Below, piece by piece: positions 24,068 to 35,802 of a stretch of 64,000 nt of DNA. The first letter of the stretch is position 1. The number at the start of each line of letters is the position of its first letter. The stretch is taken from the NCBI RefSeq assembly GCF_025118155.1, contig NW_026251416.1, positions 124,001-188,000 of the forward strand, written 5' to 3'. The DNA is from Cokeromyces recurvatus (Eukaryota > Mucoromycota > Mucoromycetes > Mucorales > Mucoraceae). A program made the position numbers and the translations under genes. Under the pieces are notes generated by a model. The model was not told where the DNA came from and did not search any database. It was given only the letters and a program-made list of their open reading frames with translations.

Positions 24068-24235
24068 ATGAAGACTTTGACTTGCGTCAAACTCTATTAT
24101 GAGGCACAGGAAAAACAACAAGACAAAGAGATTGCTGAGCTAGGAACTGCTATAGATGAAATCCAAAAAAAAAAGTTAAAAAGCAAACTAATTTTGTTAG
24201 CAAGTAAACTCCTCATTCACCTTTTTGACTTCTAA
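24068..24235 (+). CDS. Possible small coiled-coil protein
   Basis: A 55-codon open frame from an ATG, with an amphipathic charged stretch (YYEAQEKQQDKEIAELGTAI) typical of a coiled coil. A further coding-like stretch follows at about 24241-24320 after a putative acceptor (CTAAAACTAG), but no donor joins it in phase. I do not recognise the product. It could be the first exon of a short spliced gene, a relic, or chance. Confidence 0.2.
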   Translation: MKTLTCVKLYYEAQEKQQDKEIAELGTAIDEIQKKKLKSKLILLASKLLIHLFDF

Positions 24236-24528
24236 AACTAGAATCTACAAGCTCGTTTAATTGATGCAGTATATTCTCTTCTTACCAAACAATTTGCAAA
24301 CTTCACTTTAAAAAAGAGTAGTTTTCATATCTTTTTTTTTGGAAAAAAAAGGGGTGCAGTATTTCCTTCAAGAATATAATTATTTATTCAGTTGTAAAAA
24401 TAAAATAAAAAACCCAACAATAATTGCTAATCATTTAGCGTCTGTTATGAATTGAGTTATAACAGACATGAATTTTCTCGAGAAGTGTATTTTTGGTATA
24501 AAGTCTGCGTTTAACATCAACATGGTCT

Positions 24529-25690
24529 TTAAAAAAGCACTTCTACCTTTTTAGAAGCTCCTTTCACGTAGGTAATACCGCCACATATAATATTGGATGC
24601 CACTTCATCCAACTTTATGGTATCTGCTGGATCTGCGAAGGAAGAAAAAGAAACAATAAAAACAAAAATAAAGGTTCATGAAAATTTGTTATTTAGTTGT
24701 TAATAATTCCTTTGTTAGAAATTTTTAACATGTTCTTAGATTAACGTGATCAAAATATTATAATATTGATGATAATGTTATCAGTTAAATGCTATACATA
24801 GTTATTCTGATTAGCTATGCTTAAATGTGCTGTATCATTTACTGGTATTAAATTTTGAATATTAGTTTCTCCAAGTATATGAACTATGATAAAAAATAAT
24901 AATAAATTATATCATTGACACAAAAAATGGTGCATGCTATGTCAACTTTATATTGAATAAGCTTTGTATAACATTTTTATCTTTTCTGCATGATGCAGAA
25001 AATATTGAATAAAATGTAAATTATGTCCTCATGATGAATTCTCTTTTCTAATATAAGCGCATATACTAAGTAAAGATCCATATCAATTTTAGATATAAAT
25101 AAAATGTGATATTTACCCAGTCAAATATACAAAACATCATTTCTACCAAGCAATCAGTTAGTAAATCAAGATTAATTAGCTCTCTTCGTTCCTGAAAGTA
25201 TCAAGTAGGATTTCCAAAATTTTCATCTTATTCCAAGTTCAATTTTGACACTTTTTTTTTTCTTTTAGATACCATTTAAACTTGAAATAAATTCTTTTAT
25301 CAATTTCACCTAATATATAAATTCTCGAGGATGTTGAGGCGATATTAGAATGAATGCGTGTTATAATATTATCATGGAATAATAAAAAAAAAATAAGATT
25401 TTTTTTATAATCTTTGTTGGGCAAACTTTTATTAGTTAAGTCTGATATAACAGGCATTTTAAAGAATATAATTAATAAATTTCCTAATATGAGTAGTTAC
25501 GTTTAAAAAAATGATTTTTATTTGATAAACAATGAATAAAAATACTCTTAAGGATCAAAGGTAAAAAAAACTGGTACTCCTTCTTTTTTTTCATCAACTC
25601 AATACATCTACACCATTTGTCCATGTATTATTTCCTTCATTTTCGGTTCGACCGGCTATTCGTCTACATACCACTGGGTATTAACATAGG
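24529..25690 (-). pseudogene. Decayed coding fragments, unidentified
   Basis: Several minus-strand stretches look like exons but cannot be joined in phase. Fragment 25191-25117 has an acceptor (CTTTCAG) and donor (GTAAAT) and reads ELINLDLLTDCLVEMMFCIF. Fragment 24883-24798 has ATAG before it and GTATAG after it and reads HILGETNIQNLIPVNDTA. Fragment 24632-24529 follows TTCGCAG, reads DTIKLDEVASNIICGGITYV and ends in TAA. Around 25690-25600 a frame with internal TAGs contains PVEPKMKEIIHGQMV. I recognise no family. A degraded host gene or transposon-derived ORF is the likeliest explanation. Confidence 0.35.
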
Positions 25691-25935
25691 ATGAGCCTCT
25701 TAGATTTTTATCTTCCAATAGATACCTTTTAACCCAATTTTAGTCATCAAGATCCTTATTTTAAAATCCAAATAATTGTTCGTATTACTTCTGACTACTT
25801 ACAAATTTCTAGAACTTACTCTCCTTACAAAACAAGAGCTTAAGTTATATTTTACATAAAAAAAATAAAATGTAAAATAAGATATACTTTATTTGGTTAT
25901 ATTGTTTCAACCTCTTAAATATCATTTTGCAAGTA

Positions 25936-25986
25936 CAGTGTTTGCCAAAATGATGTCGCACTAAAAAAAATTTAAGTTGTCGCACA
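25936..25986 (+). repeat. Left terminal inverted repeat
   Basis: 51 bp, perfect inverse match to 27584-27634. It contains two copies of the motif GTCGCAC, which may be the transposase binding sites. Confidence 0.92.
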
Positions 25987-26071
25987 TTTCAACGCATCAA
26001 AAAAATAAAGAGTGTCGCATAACCATTAGAAAAAGTTGTTGTATTCATATATGTAGTATATTACTTGTTTA

Positions 26072-26519
26072 TTAGAAGGGACAGCTCGCTAAACAGTCAG
26101 CAAAACGTTTAACAGAATACCGAGCAAATCCCTCGAAAGAAGAGGCTAAAACTCCATTACAAGCAGTAGTGATCATTTTAGGAAGCGTGTTTTTTTTTGA
26201 GAACGAATTCTCTTTTCACTCCACTCTTAACGACCGACCAAAACTGTTCAATGGGGTTTAGTTCAGGAGAATAAGGTGGAAGATAAACACATCTATAACC
26301 GCACTCTTCAATTGTAGCTCTGATTATCTTGTTCGTATGTATAAGCGCATTATCCATAATCAAGAAATATCCTTTCATCTCAGGGGGCTTGTTCATCTCC
26401 ACAAGAATATCGCTGATGAAGTTAACATAATGATTAGTATTTGTACCTTTCGTTTGTTTCCTAGTACTTCCTGCCAGCTTTCGTTTCTTGGAACTTGGAG
26501 GAGGAACAGGCTTCCTCAA
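26072..26519 (-). pseudogene. DDE transposase remnant (IS630/Tc1-type)
   Basis: The frame from 26519 carries the C-terminal half of a DDE_3-type transposase: FLIMDNALIHTN (second catalytic Asp), then CVYLPPYSPELNPIEQFWS with the last catalytic Glu and the family hallmark LPPYSPxLNPIE. The N-terminal DNA-binding domains and first catalytic Asp are not found upstream. After a run of nine A (about 26187-26195) the frame stops early, while the next frame continues with family-like tail sequence (LPKMITTACNGVL, then SVKRFADCL) to a TAA at 26072-26074. So it is truncated and frameshifted, and not functional as read. The homopolymer makes a sequencing artefact possible for the frameshift only. Confidence 0.88.
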
Positions 26520-27583
26520 GCAGACCTTTTGTCATGAGCTGACTTATAATGTCATGTTTCATGATTAAATATGAGGATCATAATTTTATTTAAGAAATTC
26601 TATCCTAAATCTCTCTTGATCCGCTCCATCTAATAATATTAAAATCACTAACACTTCATTGTCAACAAAATACCTTATTCGGTCGTAACTAACACTTTTC
26701 TAATTCACATCTTATCCTCAGACCTCTTTAACAATTCTTATAAATACCTCTATCAAGTTAAATTCATAAATAAAATAATTGACTTTAGAACTATTGTTCG
26801 GTCTCGTTGACTCTTTTTGTCTTAATATTATTTTTTTATTTTCTAATATTTTTATTCGATATTTTAAAAGAAATATCACAAAGACATTCTTGTGATGAGA
26901 AAAATAATATTATAATAAATACTAACTGTACGAAATAATGATAAGCAAAACAAAGTGTAAGGGGTTATTAATGATAAAGATATATGAATTATAGATTATA
27001 CGTATTAGTTATATATATATTATAATAATAATATTATCTAATATACTAATTTATGAATACAATCATATACTATCTATACACTATACACTATAATGAAATT
27101 CATTCAAGTAGTACATTGAGGAATGAATATGATACAAAGAAATTGGTTGGAATATAAATCAAAATGTCAAAAATATCTTTCCTGTATCATTCACAAGTAT
27201 GAACAAACGAGATTTCATTATTTGGTTTCAAGAAAAATGACCGGCTAGATCAAGCACCAATAATTTAATATTTATTAGAGTTAATTGAGATTAATTCTCA
27301 GTCAGGGCAAAGACTAGAAAGTTCAAACACAATAACTTTAATTATTCTATGGAAAAATATTCTTCTTTCAAGATATCTTCATTCTGTTCCTGTCGCGAAG
27401 TAACCCTGTTCTCCACAAGATCCATTTTGCACTCATTTTTTGAGAAATTCAATTAAATTTATTCTTATTCAACTTCTTCATTTTATAAAGTTTTCACAGA
27501 TTTATTCTGTCTTATTCTTTTGTTATCTTTATCTTATCAATAGATACTCTTTATTTTTTTGATGCGTCATTATTTTTTCGAAC

Positions 27584-27634
27584 TGTGCGACAACTTAAAT
27601 TTTTTTTAGTGCGACATCATTTTGGCAAACACTG
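27584..27634 (-). repeat. Right terminal inverted repeat
   Basis: 51 bp, perfect inverse copy of 25936-25986, followed by the TA at 27635-27636. Confidence 0.92.
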
Positions 27635-27777
27635 TATATAATTTTTAGACAATATAACTTTTTTTTCCACTTGAAATTAAAAAATATACCATCCGGAACT
27701 GTAGACAATATAACAGTCCGGACAGTAACTTACAAAAAAAATGATAAAAATCCGACATAAAAAAATACAAAAAATAT

Positions 27778-27849
27778 GCCTTCTGCCAGAATCGAACTGG
27801 CGACCTTCTGCTTACTAGGCAGACGCTCTGCCAACTGAGCCAAGAAGGC
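27778..27849 (-). tRNA. tRNA-Thr (anticodon AGU)
   Basis: A 72-nt minus-strand cloverleaf. The acceptor stem GCCTTCT pairs with AGAAGGC, and the D-arm GGCTCAGTTGGCAGAGC carries the A box. The anticodon arm TCTGC-CTAGTAA-GCAGA has AGT at positions 34-36, and the T-arm has the B box GGTTCGATTC-type sequence CAGTTCGATTCTG. No intron. The anticodon A34 would be edited to inosine to read ACU/ACC/ACA. It lies 141 bp from the transposon end. Confidence 0.95.
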
Positions 27850-28988
27850 GGAACTTGAAAATTTATAAAAAATTGAAATTATATAGGCTTTACAAAACAA
27901 AAAATTCAAAATCAGCACCAATAGAAATCATTACACGTGATAGTTGCTAGCATATTTTGGGAATTTCATTCTTTAATTTTTGAAAAAATTGTAATTTTTT
28001 TTTTATAGTACATCTAATAAAAAACAGTCAAATAAGACTATTATATTGAAATGGTACCATGTTCTTTGATCTGTCGTAAATGCATATAATATGTGATATC
28101 TGAAGTACTTTAGTTGTAGCCTTTTTTTTTCAATTATTTTCTGTAATCGTAATGGACTGAGGGGGATAAAAATAAATTATAAAATAAAATAACCCTTTTT
28201 AAAGACTTACTTATTAAACTAAAGAACATAAGCTCTTAAACAATTTTTAGCAGATGCTTATATATTATTCGTGATATAAAGAATTCCTTTTTCTCTTTGA
28301 ATCATTTCTTAGTTAACTTAATGCTTTTGAGTTATAACACTACGTTAAGTAAAATTATTGCTAATATTTTATAACTTTATATTATAGTGCGTAGTTTATC
28401 TCTTAGCTTTAATATGACTACTTTTTGTCTCACTCTCTCTTTTTGTTTTGTTTATTATAGCATGTTAATTACTCTCAACACATGTGTTAGACGCATTTAA
28501 GCTCGTAGTATATTGTTAAGTATATGTATTCTTACAATTACATTTATTAATTATTGTAATATTAGCTGTTGGTGTATCTTTCAATCTATCTATTTCAAAT
28601 AAGCTTTATTAAAAATCAAGTAGATTAGTCTCATATATAATTTTTTATTACACTATTTAGAGGGTTGCAGCAACAAGCTAATATGTCTTATATATTATAC
28701 TTTTATATAACAACATTTGATTAAACCTGTCTATTGTAAAATGTTTTGAATACCAAGCGGCTGTTAATATGAATCACAAAAATAAAAAAAAAACTTGAAA
28801 TCACTATAATATGTCTAAAAACGTTCTTTATTACTTTTGTGATTTTATTATATTTACATTCCTTTTTTTTATGGTATTTCAAAAAAAAAAAAAGATAAAA
28901 GCAGATACATTTAGCTATTTTTTTGGCACCTAGTACTTTTTCTTTCTCTCTCTCTCTCTCTCTTTTTTTTTCTTTATTGCCCCTTTTC
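27850..28988. other. Intergenic region with simple repeats
   Basis: AT-rich DNA without a supported gene. It ends in a CT dinucleotide repeat (about 28945-28964) just downstream of the mL49 stop codon (minus-strand gene). Confidence 0.45.
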
Positions 28989-29361
28989 TTAAAATCCTTT
29001 AGCAATTAACCATTCTTTAATTTCGTTAACATGGTTACCCTTAATGAGGACATGTCGTGTTCTATAATTACGGGTAATTTCAGCTTCAGGAAAATCGGCC
29101 TGTAAGTCTTCCATCAATGCTAAAGAATCACCTTGAACTTTACGAATAACAGTCAAAAGACGAGTTCCTCCATTTTTGTAGTCAGTATAAACAGGAATAC
29201 CCTTGTTTACAGTTCGTGATACAAAATAAGCAGGTGCAGAATAGTATCGCTTGATGTTATGGTGAGCTGATTGCACAATAGAACGGGTGGTAAACTTTTA
29301 AATGAAGTGAAAAAAGTTAGTATTTCTTTGCATGAATTATTTTTACATCAATTAATACCAT
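28989..29361 (-). CDS. IMG2: Mitochondrial ribosomal protein mL49
   Basis: Exon 2 (29294-28989) encodes 102 codons including the stop. The best start is an ATG at 29361-29359 that stands alone before a donor (GTATTA) and splices to 29294, giving a 102-residue protein beginning MFTTRSIVQSAHHNIKRYYS. This basic leader fits a mitochondrial presequence. The conserved mL49/Img2 features are the strand pattern IPVYTDYKNGGTRLLTVIRK, the LQADFPEAEITRNYRTRHVLIKG core split by charged turns, and the terminal KEWLIAKGF. The protein is part of the large mitoribosomal subunit. An alternative is a longer first exon elsewhere, but none is visible. It is divergent from ORC3 with an 870-bp spacer. Confidence 0.85.
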
Positions 29362-29623
29362 TATAAAGCTAATCAACCTATACAGAAAAAAAAAGTGGAG
29401 AAACGAAGGCCTGTCATTAAATTATTGCTGCCCTCTTGAAAAAAAAACAAAGTCACGATTATTTTCAAACTAATACAGCCTTCTACTTGTCTTTTTACCA
29501 ATAAAAAGTGAATGGTACTATTTTGCTCTTAAGAGAAAAGCGAATTTATAATTAATTTTAGTATTTTATTAAATTATGTCTACAATAAACCAAATAAATC
29601 AATATCAGCCAAGACAAAAAGAG

Positions 29624-29688
<65 letters not shown>

Positions 29689-30235
29689 GAGGCGGTGAAT
29701 AATAAAGGGAATAGATTTTCAAATCCTTAAAGGATACAAATCCCCTTTTTGTTTTAGACAGCACATATTTAACTGATGGCCACCAGTTGAACGCAAATCC
29801 TCTTTTTTCCTCATGTCAAACTACTAACATATAAACATTCTTCTAAAAAAAAATACCAAGCTAATAGCTTTAATGTATCTCACTGTATTGTTTATATTCT
29901 GGAATAATAAGCCATTTCGTTTAATTTCTCTACGCTATGCTTTTGTTCCTGAACTGTAGCACTATTATTTTAATTAAAGCAGAGATGCCATATAACCTCC
30001 AAAATAATCTATTTGTAGAATTGATTTCTAAGGTTTGAAATAAAAAAAAAAAAAAATTATCTGAACTTTCATAAGAAAAATAATTTAGTAGTGCTAAGAA
30101 TTTCTGTTAAAAATCTTACACACATTTGGAAAAAAATGAGATTAAATTATAATTGATTCAAAAAAAAAAAAAAAAAAAAAAAAAAAGGTTTTTAACCTTT
30201 CTTTTGAACCTTTAAAATTTAGAATAGATCGAGTA
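29362..30235. other. Divergent spacer between mL49 and ORC3
   Basis: Contains a pyrimidine microsatellite, (TC)n followed by about 38 T (29624-29685), and a long A run (about 30160-30186) shortly before the ORC3 start. No gene seen. Confidence 0.5.
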
Positions 30236-33200
30236 ATGACTAATACTACAGAAACATTCATAAGAGACAACTTTGACTCTATATCAGAGGTATTACCTTA
30301 AGCATGTCCTAATTATTTGTCCTTAATTCAATAATTTAGGGTTGTTTTTTAATAATACCTGAAAAAAAAAGACAAAGAAAGAATGATCAACCTACGAAAG
30401 TGAAAAGATCAAAATTAAGATCGAAAAGTAAATTAAACATTTTAGTCTTTTTTTTTTAACAATATATATATATATAATACATGTATATATTAATTTACTT
30501 GCTTGGATTTATGATAGACATTAAAGTTGCTCATCGCACTGAGAGTGATAATCAACCCATTTTACATGAAGGTTTTCAACAATTATTTAACGGAGAAGAG
30601 CCTTTAGACGCGATGTTGTATAGAAAAAAGTCATTTAAAGAATGTTGGGATGACACGAATAAAATCATTACTGTAATTTTTTATTTTATTTTCCTTAATG
30701 GAATTAACATATAAAATGTTACTTATTTTTTTTTTTTAAAAAAAATGTTAGGATATATTATTGGACATGAACCAGGCAACGATACAAGAAATTTGTGATT
30801 TTGTGGATAAGGACCACAATGCCGACAAAAGGTGAGTAAGTTATATATTGTATGCAAAAAGAAAAAGAAAATATTAATTCAAGGTAATACAGCTTAATAT
30901 CACTACCGTTTCATGAAATTCCTACCGGCCTTGTTTTTGCAGGCATTAATACACCTGATCATGATATGCAATTCGCCCATATTGCAAAAAAATTACAAGA
31001 ATCACATAAAAAGATAAACTACGTAGCATTATTACAAGCAAAAGAGTGTTTAAATATTAAAAATATGATGAAAGCAATGATTGAAAGGTTTTTAGCTAAT
31101 GCACCTAGAGATTTTGATCCTGAAGTCCTTGAAGAAGAAGAGAACGAATTTAATGAAGAAGAAGATGAAGATATTATTCGAACAGAGTCTGTAAGTGTTT
31201 GACAGTTAATAGTTGGAATATTTATTAAATGCATATATATACATGTATGTATTTTTTTTTTCAAAGCGTCCTAAAACAGGATATTATCTTGGAAAAGTAA
31301 CAGCGAAGCCTAGTAAATGTTTACCATATGACATGCAGCTATTGGAGGGATGGTACAGACATCAATGTGTTCATAGTCCCTCAAATCCAAATTTAGTCAT
31401 TATTTTACAAGATTTTGAATCTTTTGAGCCTGCAGTTCTTCAGGATTTCTTTACCATTTGTAGTGAATATAGATCAAGTCTACCTATTGTTTGTATCATG
31501 GGTATTGCTACATCTACTGAGATTTTGCATCAATCTCTTAGTAAATCAACCATTGAATTGTTAAGAATTGAAAAGTTTAGATTAGAACAAAGTGAAGTTT
31601 GGTTCAATAGAGTGATTGAAAAGGTAATGAGAAAAAGGGAAAAATATATGTTTATACATTTATAATTTGTTTTAATAGATATTTTTGGATTCATTACATA
31701 CATTAAAATTTGGCGCACGTCCTTATAAGTTCTTACTAGATCATTTTTATTTGTATGATTTCTCTATAAGTAAAGTAACAGCGAGTATCAAGGTAATGGA
31801 ATGCATGTGATTTAGAGCAGCATCATCTTTTTTTTTTGTTTTTGTTTATATGATATGGATTGTAGCTAATATGATTGTATAGTACGCATTAATGCATCAT
31901 TTTTATGGCAACCCACTTTCAATCTTCTTACCTTTACTTGGATTTGAAAAAACAAAGACAAAGAGTATTTTAAGTGAATGGTTAGATAATAATATGTTGA
32001 ATGAACATCATATCACTTTTATACGTATGCTTAATTCTTTTAAAAACTATATTGAAGACCTTGCTTCAACTGATCCAAAAAAGGCCCTACGACTTTTAGA
32101 AGATGATCGATATTTAATAACAGAAGTTGCAGCCGACCTTTTAGATGACATCAAGATATATCAGAAAAAATTTAAAATGGGTATACATTTACTAACACTA
32201 CTTCAGGCTCAATTTCCTTCATTTACCTCCTTTACAAGTCTTAAAAAATCAAAGCGAATATTGTTACTTGAAGCGCTTGAAACACAAAAGGATTTTGCAG
32301 AAAAGGGTGAATTAATTAAATCATTGGTCATTTTAACAAGAAAGATTGATGAGGAACATATTGGGAAATTATTGAATGAATTGCGCGATTTCTTTGAGCA
32401 AGATGATTATAAGGATATCAGTCAGCCTACGTTAGCACAATTAGATATCTGGGATAGTCGTTACAAACAATTATCAGAGGCAGATGAGACATTTGTAGCA
32501 AAGATGTCTCGAAAAGCTAAATTACTAGAAGGTATGGTCTTACCTGAGGCACAGACTGAAAAAGGCAGACATACAGAAACAGCAAGGAAAGTACAAACCG
32601 AATCAATTGAGCACTTGAAAAGAAAGGGAACTGAGGCTTCCAAGATTGCCATGAGTATTGCTGAATGGTTTGAAAAAATGCTTACGTAAGGAAATATAAT
32701 ACATGTATATGAATATTTTTTTTTTTTTTCAAACAAGAGCTAAATAATTTAACTATAGAGATTGTTTAAAAACATTCAACAAAGTTCCTTTACATGAATT
32801 AGTTTATTATACAAATATAACATTACATGAAAAGGTAAAGTGCCTTTTATTGTTGTATACATAAAATTGAATCCTTTACATTTTTTAGTCATTTGCATCA
32901 CAACCACGAGCTTCAATTCAAACTGCTCTAACCCAACCACAACACTATATCAACTGCTCATGTTGTGATACAGAAAAGAGTGACGAAATTATTCCTTCAG
33001 AACATGATACCTGCATTCTATATAAACTTTACCTTGAATGTGGTCGAATGATTAATCTTTATGACTGGTTTGTAGCCTTTGGCTGTGTAATTGAAAGAGA
33101 GAAAAGAGCGGCGAATCAAAAATTAGAAGAAAATGAAGTTCAGTAAGTTTATTATCTGAAACAAAGTAATACCACGTATAGATTTGTTTAACTTTTTTTT

Positions 33201-33347
33201 TTTTTTATTTCTTTTTCTTTTTCTCTCTTTTTTTTTTACAGGGCAAGATTTATTCGATCTGTTGCAGAACTTCAGTTTTTAGGATTTATTAAACCTACTC
33301 AAAGAAAGACAGATCATGTTATTAGGTTAACCTGGTCAAATATTTAA
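30236..33347 (+). CDS. ORC3: Origin recognition complex subunit 3
   Basis: Eleven exons (30236-30289, 30340-30427, 30518-30672, 30752-30831, 30893-31190, 31267-31623, 31679-31792, 31883-32685, 32759-32834, 32889-33142, 33242-33347) close in phase to 794 residues. ORC3 is a core subunit of the replication-origin binder. The N-terminal AAA+-like region is visible: [20 protein letters not shown], then [20 protein letters not shown] (degenerate Walker B area) and [20 protein letters not shown]. The gene continues with [19 protein letters not shown] and the C-terminal winged-helix part ending [19 protein letters not shown] then HVIRLTW. An acidic insert ([15 protein letters not shown]) interrupts the AAA+ domain. 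The first exon is short and begins with an ATG that joins to [10 protein letters not shown]. Length is close to that of other ORC3 proteins. Confidence 0.93.
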
Positions 33348-34011
33348 GTCATTATTAGACAATAGAAACCCAATAAATAAACAAATGAACAAATGCAGTA
33401 TTATGTATTTCAAAAAAAAAAAAGATCTACATTAAAGCTTTCCAAATTCTAACCCAGTCTGAAATTAAATAATAACAGTGAACAAGTACTACTACCCCTT
33501 TCATTTTGTTGTTACGTTAACCGTGTCACTCTATTCCTTGGAAACAAGTCATATATTGACAACAATACAAAAAAAAAAAGGAGGGGAAAAGGGGAAATCC
33601 TTAATGTTGTCATAATTCATCACTTGTAAAATAAATAAACAAATAAATAGAGCGAATCAAAGCTAATAAACCAAAAAAAAAAACTCTATATCTAATTTAT
33701 TTATATTTTATGTGATGAAATAAATAAATTAAATAGTGACATTTAAGATGATGAGATGATAAAAAAGCAATCACACGGTTAAAGCCGTAATAGAGCCATA
33801 TACTCCGAAATAATGATTTTTTTTAGGCAAAATTAACTCAAATAAAAGTCCTTTATAATATATACTTTTTTGGAAAATAATTCAATATGACATCATCTTT
33901 ATTGAATTCAAAGATTTTTTTTTTTCAATAATAGTAGAAAGTCCATAATAAAGCAGATCTTTGAAAAAAAAAAAAAATAAAAAGAACAAGGATCAAGGTA
34001 CACCATGATTA
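33348..34011. other. Convergent 3' region
   Basis: Tail-to-tail spacer between ORC3 (+) and the QNG1-type gene (-), with several short A runs. No gene seen. Confidence 0.5.
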
Positions 34012-35802
34012 TTAATAAAAACAACTTCTTGTACAGTGAGTTGGTACAGTCATTTGATCTTGAATTTCTTTTGCCATATCCCAAATATAAAAATCAATTA
34101 AAATGGCATTTATATGAAGAGTGGGTTCAATTTGGTTAATTCTTTCGCGAACTAATTCTACTGCCCAAATCGAATTTCCACGTATCTCCACTTCGTCCTC
34201 ACTACCTGAGGGGAAATATTCTCTGTTATGTAATTTATCGATTAATGCTGGGGAATAAGATAATAAACCAAGTTGATATAATGCCTATTACATGATACTA
34301 AATATAAATAATTTGAGGGGAGAAGAAAATATGTGTTTTTAGAATTTTAAAATACAGAATGTAAAATACCTGAGGGACTCTTTTAATAATACATTAAAAA
34401 ATTATGTTAATAAATAAATATATGCATGCAAAATAAAATAAAATAAAATAAAATTAATTACCTATAATCTGCAAACATAGTAATAGAGTCTATATCATCA
34501 AATTGACCATAACTTTGTCCATCGAAGCAAGCCCTAACAAAAAAAAAAGGTGAGATATATATTTTTATACATCCATATAAATATAATATCATGTGAATTT
34601 TGCCATGTGCGTATATGTATGGCTTATTGCATGTATCTTGTTTACCATAAATCGGCAATTAAAATTTGAGCTCTCTTCAAAATGTAAACTAATAAAAAAA
34701 GAAAAAATAAGCATGGTCTGATTTGTTGGCTAAAAAAAAAAAAATGTTACCTTTTTTACCATGAAAATCGTGAACATCGTTAAAAGAAGAAAAATTGTCA
34801 ACAATGATATCTAACAATTTCGAAGCTGAATGATTGGCTTGAATTATACAATTTACAAACGAACCATCAAATTTCTAAAAAAAGTAAATAAAGAAAAAAA
34901 AAAGAGTTATTATAATTGCAACAACAAAAGGAGCATATTATCAAACCTCACATAAGACTTTGCCTGCTTCTCTCATTACTCTTATTCTTTCGTTAAGCAT
35001 CGGAGCTTCTTCTTTCGTATCAGAGTTAAAAATATCGGCAAGTTCTCTATCAGTAGCCTCATTACCATAAAAAGCAGGATTTGTTATTGGGATTTGGTTA
35101 TCAAGTGCTTTTTACGCGTTGATAATTATAGAAGATGAATTAAAATTCTATTTGTAATCATGCTCCTCCTCCTTTTTTTTTTTAATCCTTACCACGATTG
35201 ATAGCAGCACATAATGACCAATAACCTGTGTATTTTTTACCTCCATAATAAATAGCATAGCGGTCTGGGTGAGGAGTTTTTTTATCAGATACGTCTAAAT
35301 CACTCCAAAATGAAAAGTTAAGCAGATCAACAAGAAATATCCTAAATTACAAATGGAGATGATCCATTAATATTATTATATAAAAAAAGATTCAAGAAAC
35401 TCGATGATTACCAATCGACAGTATTACGATTTGCTATTTTAGGATGCAATGGATGTTCATTCCAAGTTTTAGTGCTATAATGCTTTTTCTTAATGTTATC
35501 CAAAATCTAAGATTATAAACATGATATTGTTTAAAAACTTTTTTTTTTTGATTTTTTTTTTCAGGAACATTACTGTTTTAGCTGCTTTCTCCAAGTTTTC
35601 TTTAGGAATAGACACGTTTTTACTATGCTATTTTTTTTTTCATATATATACATAATGTGGAGGAACACGACATTAAAGAATTTAGTTTTATTTTATTGAA
35701 TCATTTTAAAATTCTTAAATCAGAACTGAGCAAGTATCTCAATGTTATTACCTCTGCAATAAACTTTGCACTTGATAATACTTTATTTTCAACTAGTGTC
35801 AT
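34012..35802 (-). CDS. QNG1: Queuosine-salvage glycosidase (DUF2419/QNG1 family)
   Basis: Ten exons (35802-35752, 35627-35574, 35506-35412, 35341-35193, 35107-34947, 34874-34751, 34688-34646, 34533-34462, 34379-34370, 34284-34012) join in phase to 343 residues, the family's usual size. These enzymes hydrolyse queuosine 5'-monophosphate to release queuine, which eukaryotes must salvage from diet or microbes and insert into tRNA. Family hallmarks are present: NTVDWIFLVDLLNFSFWSD near residue 60, KKYTGYWSLCAAINRA, then FDGSFVNCI, LKRAQILIADLW, FDDIDSITMFADYRVPQAL, and the C-terminal EVEIRGNSIWAVELV with ILIDFYIWDMAKE and THCTRSCFY. Exon 9 is only 10 bp. The neighbour on the divergent side is the H+-ATPase, 2 kb away. 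Confidence 0.92.

Larger units (their letters stand above)
25936..27634 (-). mobile_element. Tc1/mariner-type DNA transposon, defective
   Basis: A 1699-bp element bounded by terminal inverted repeats that are identical over 51 bp (starting CAGTGTTTGCCAAAATGATG) and flanked by TA dinucleotides (25934-25935 and 27635-27636), the target-site duplication of the IS630-Tc1-mariner superfamily. A second block of matching inverted sequence (ACGCATCAAAAAAATAAAGA) follows inside each repeat. Inside, only the C-terminal part of a DDE transposase remains, on the minus strand. The identical ends imply a recent move or strong constraint, whereas the enzyme is broken, so movement was probably driven in trans. 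Confidence 0.9.

Noticed and set aside
28721..29005. 94-codon minus-strand frame downstream of mL49
   Set aside because: It is a low-complexity Lys/Glu/Arg frame made by the CT and A/T repeats past the mL49 stop.
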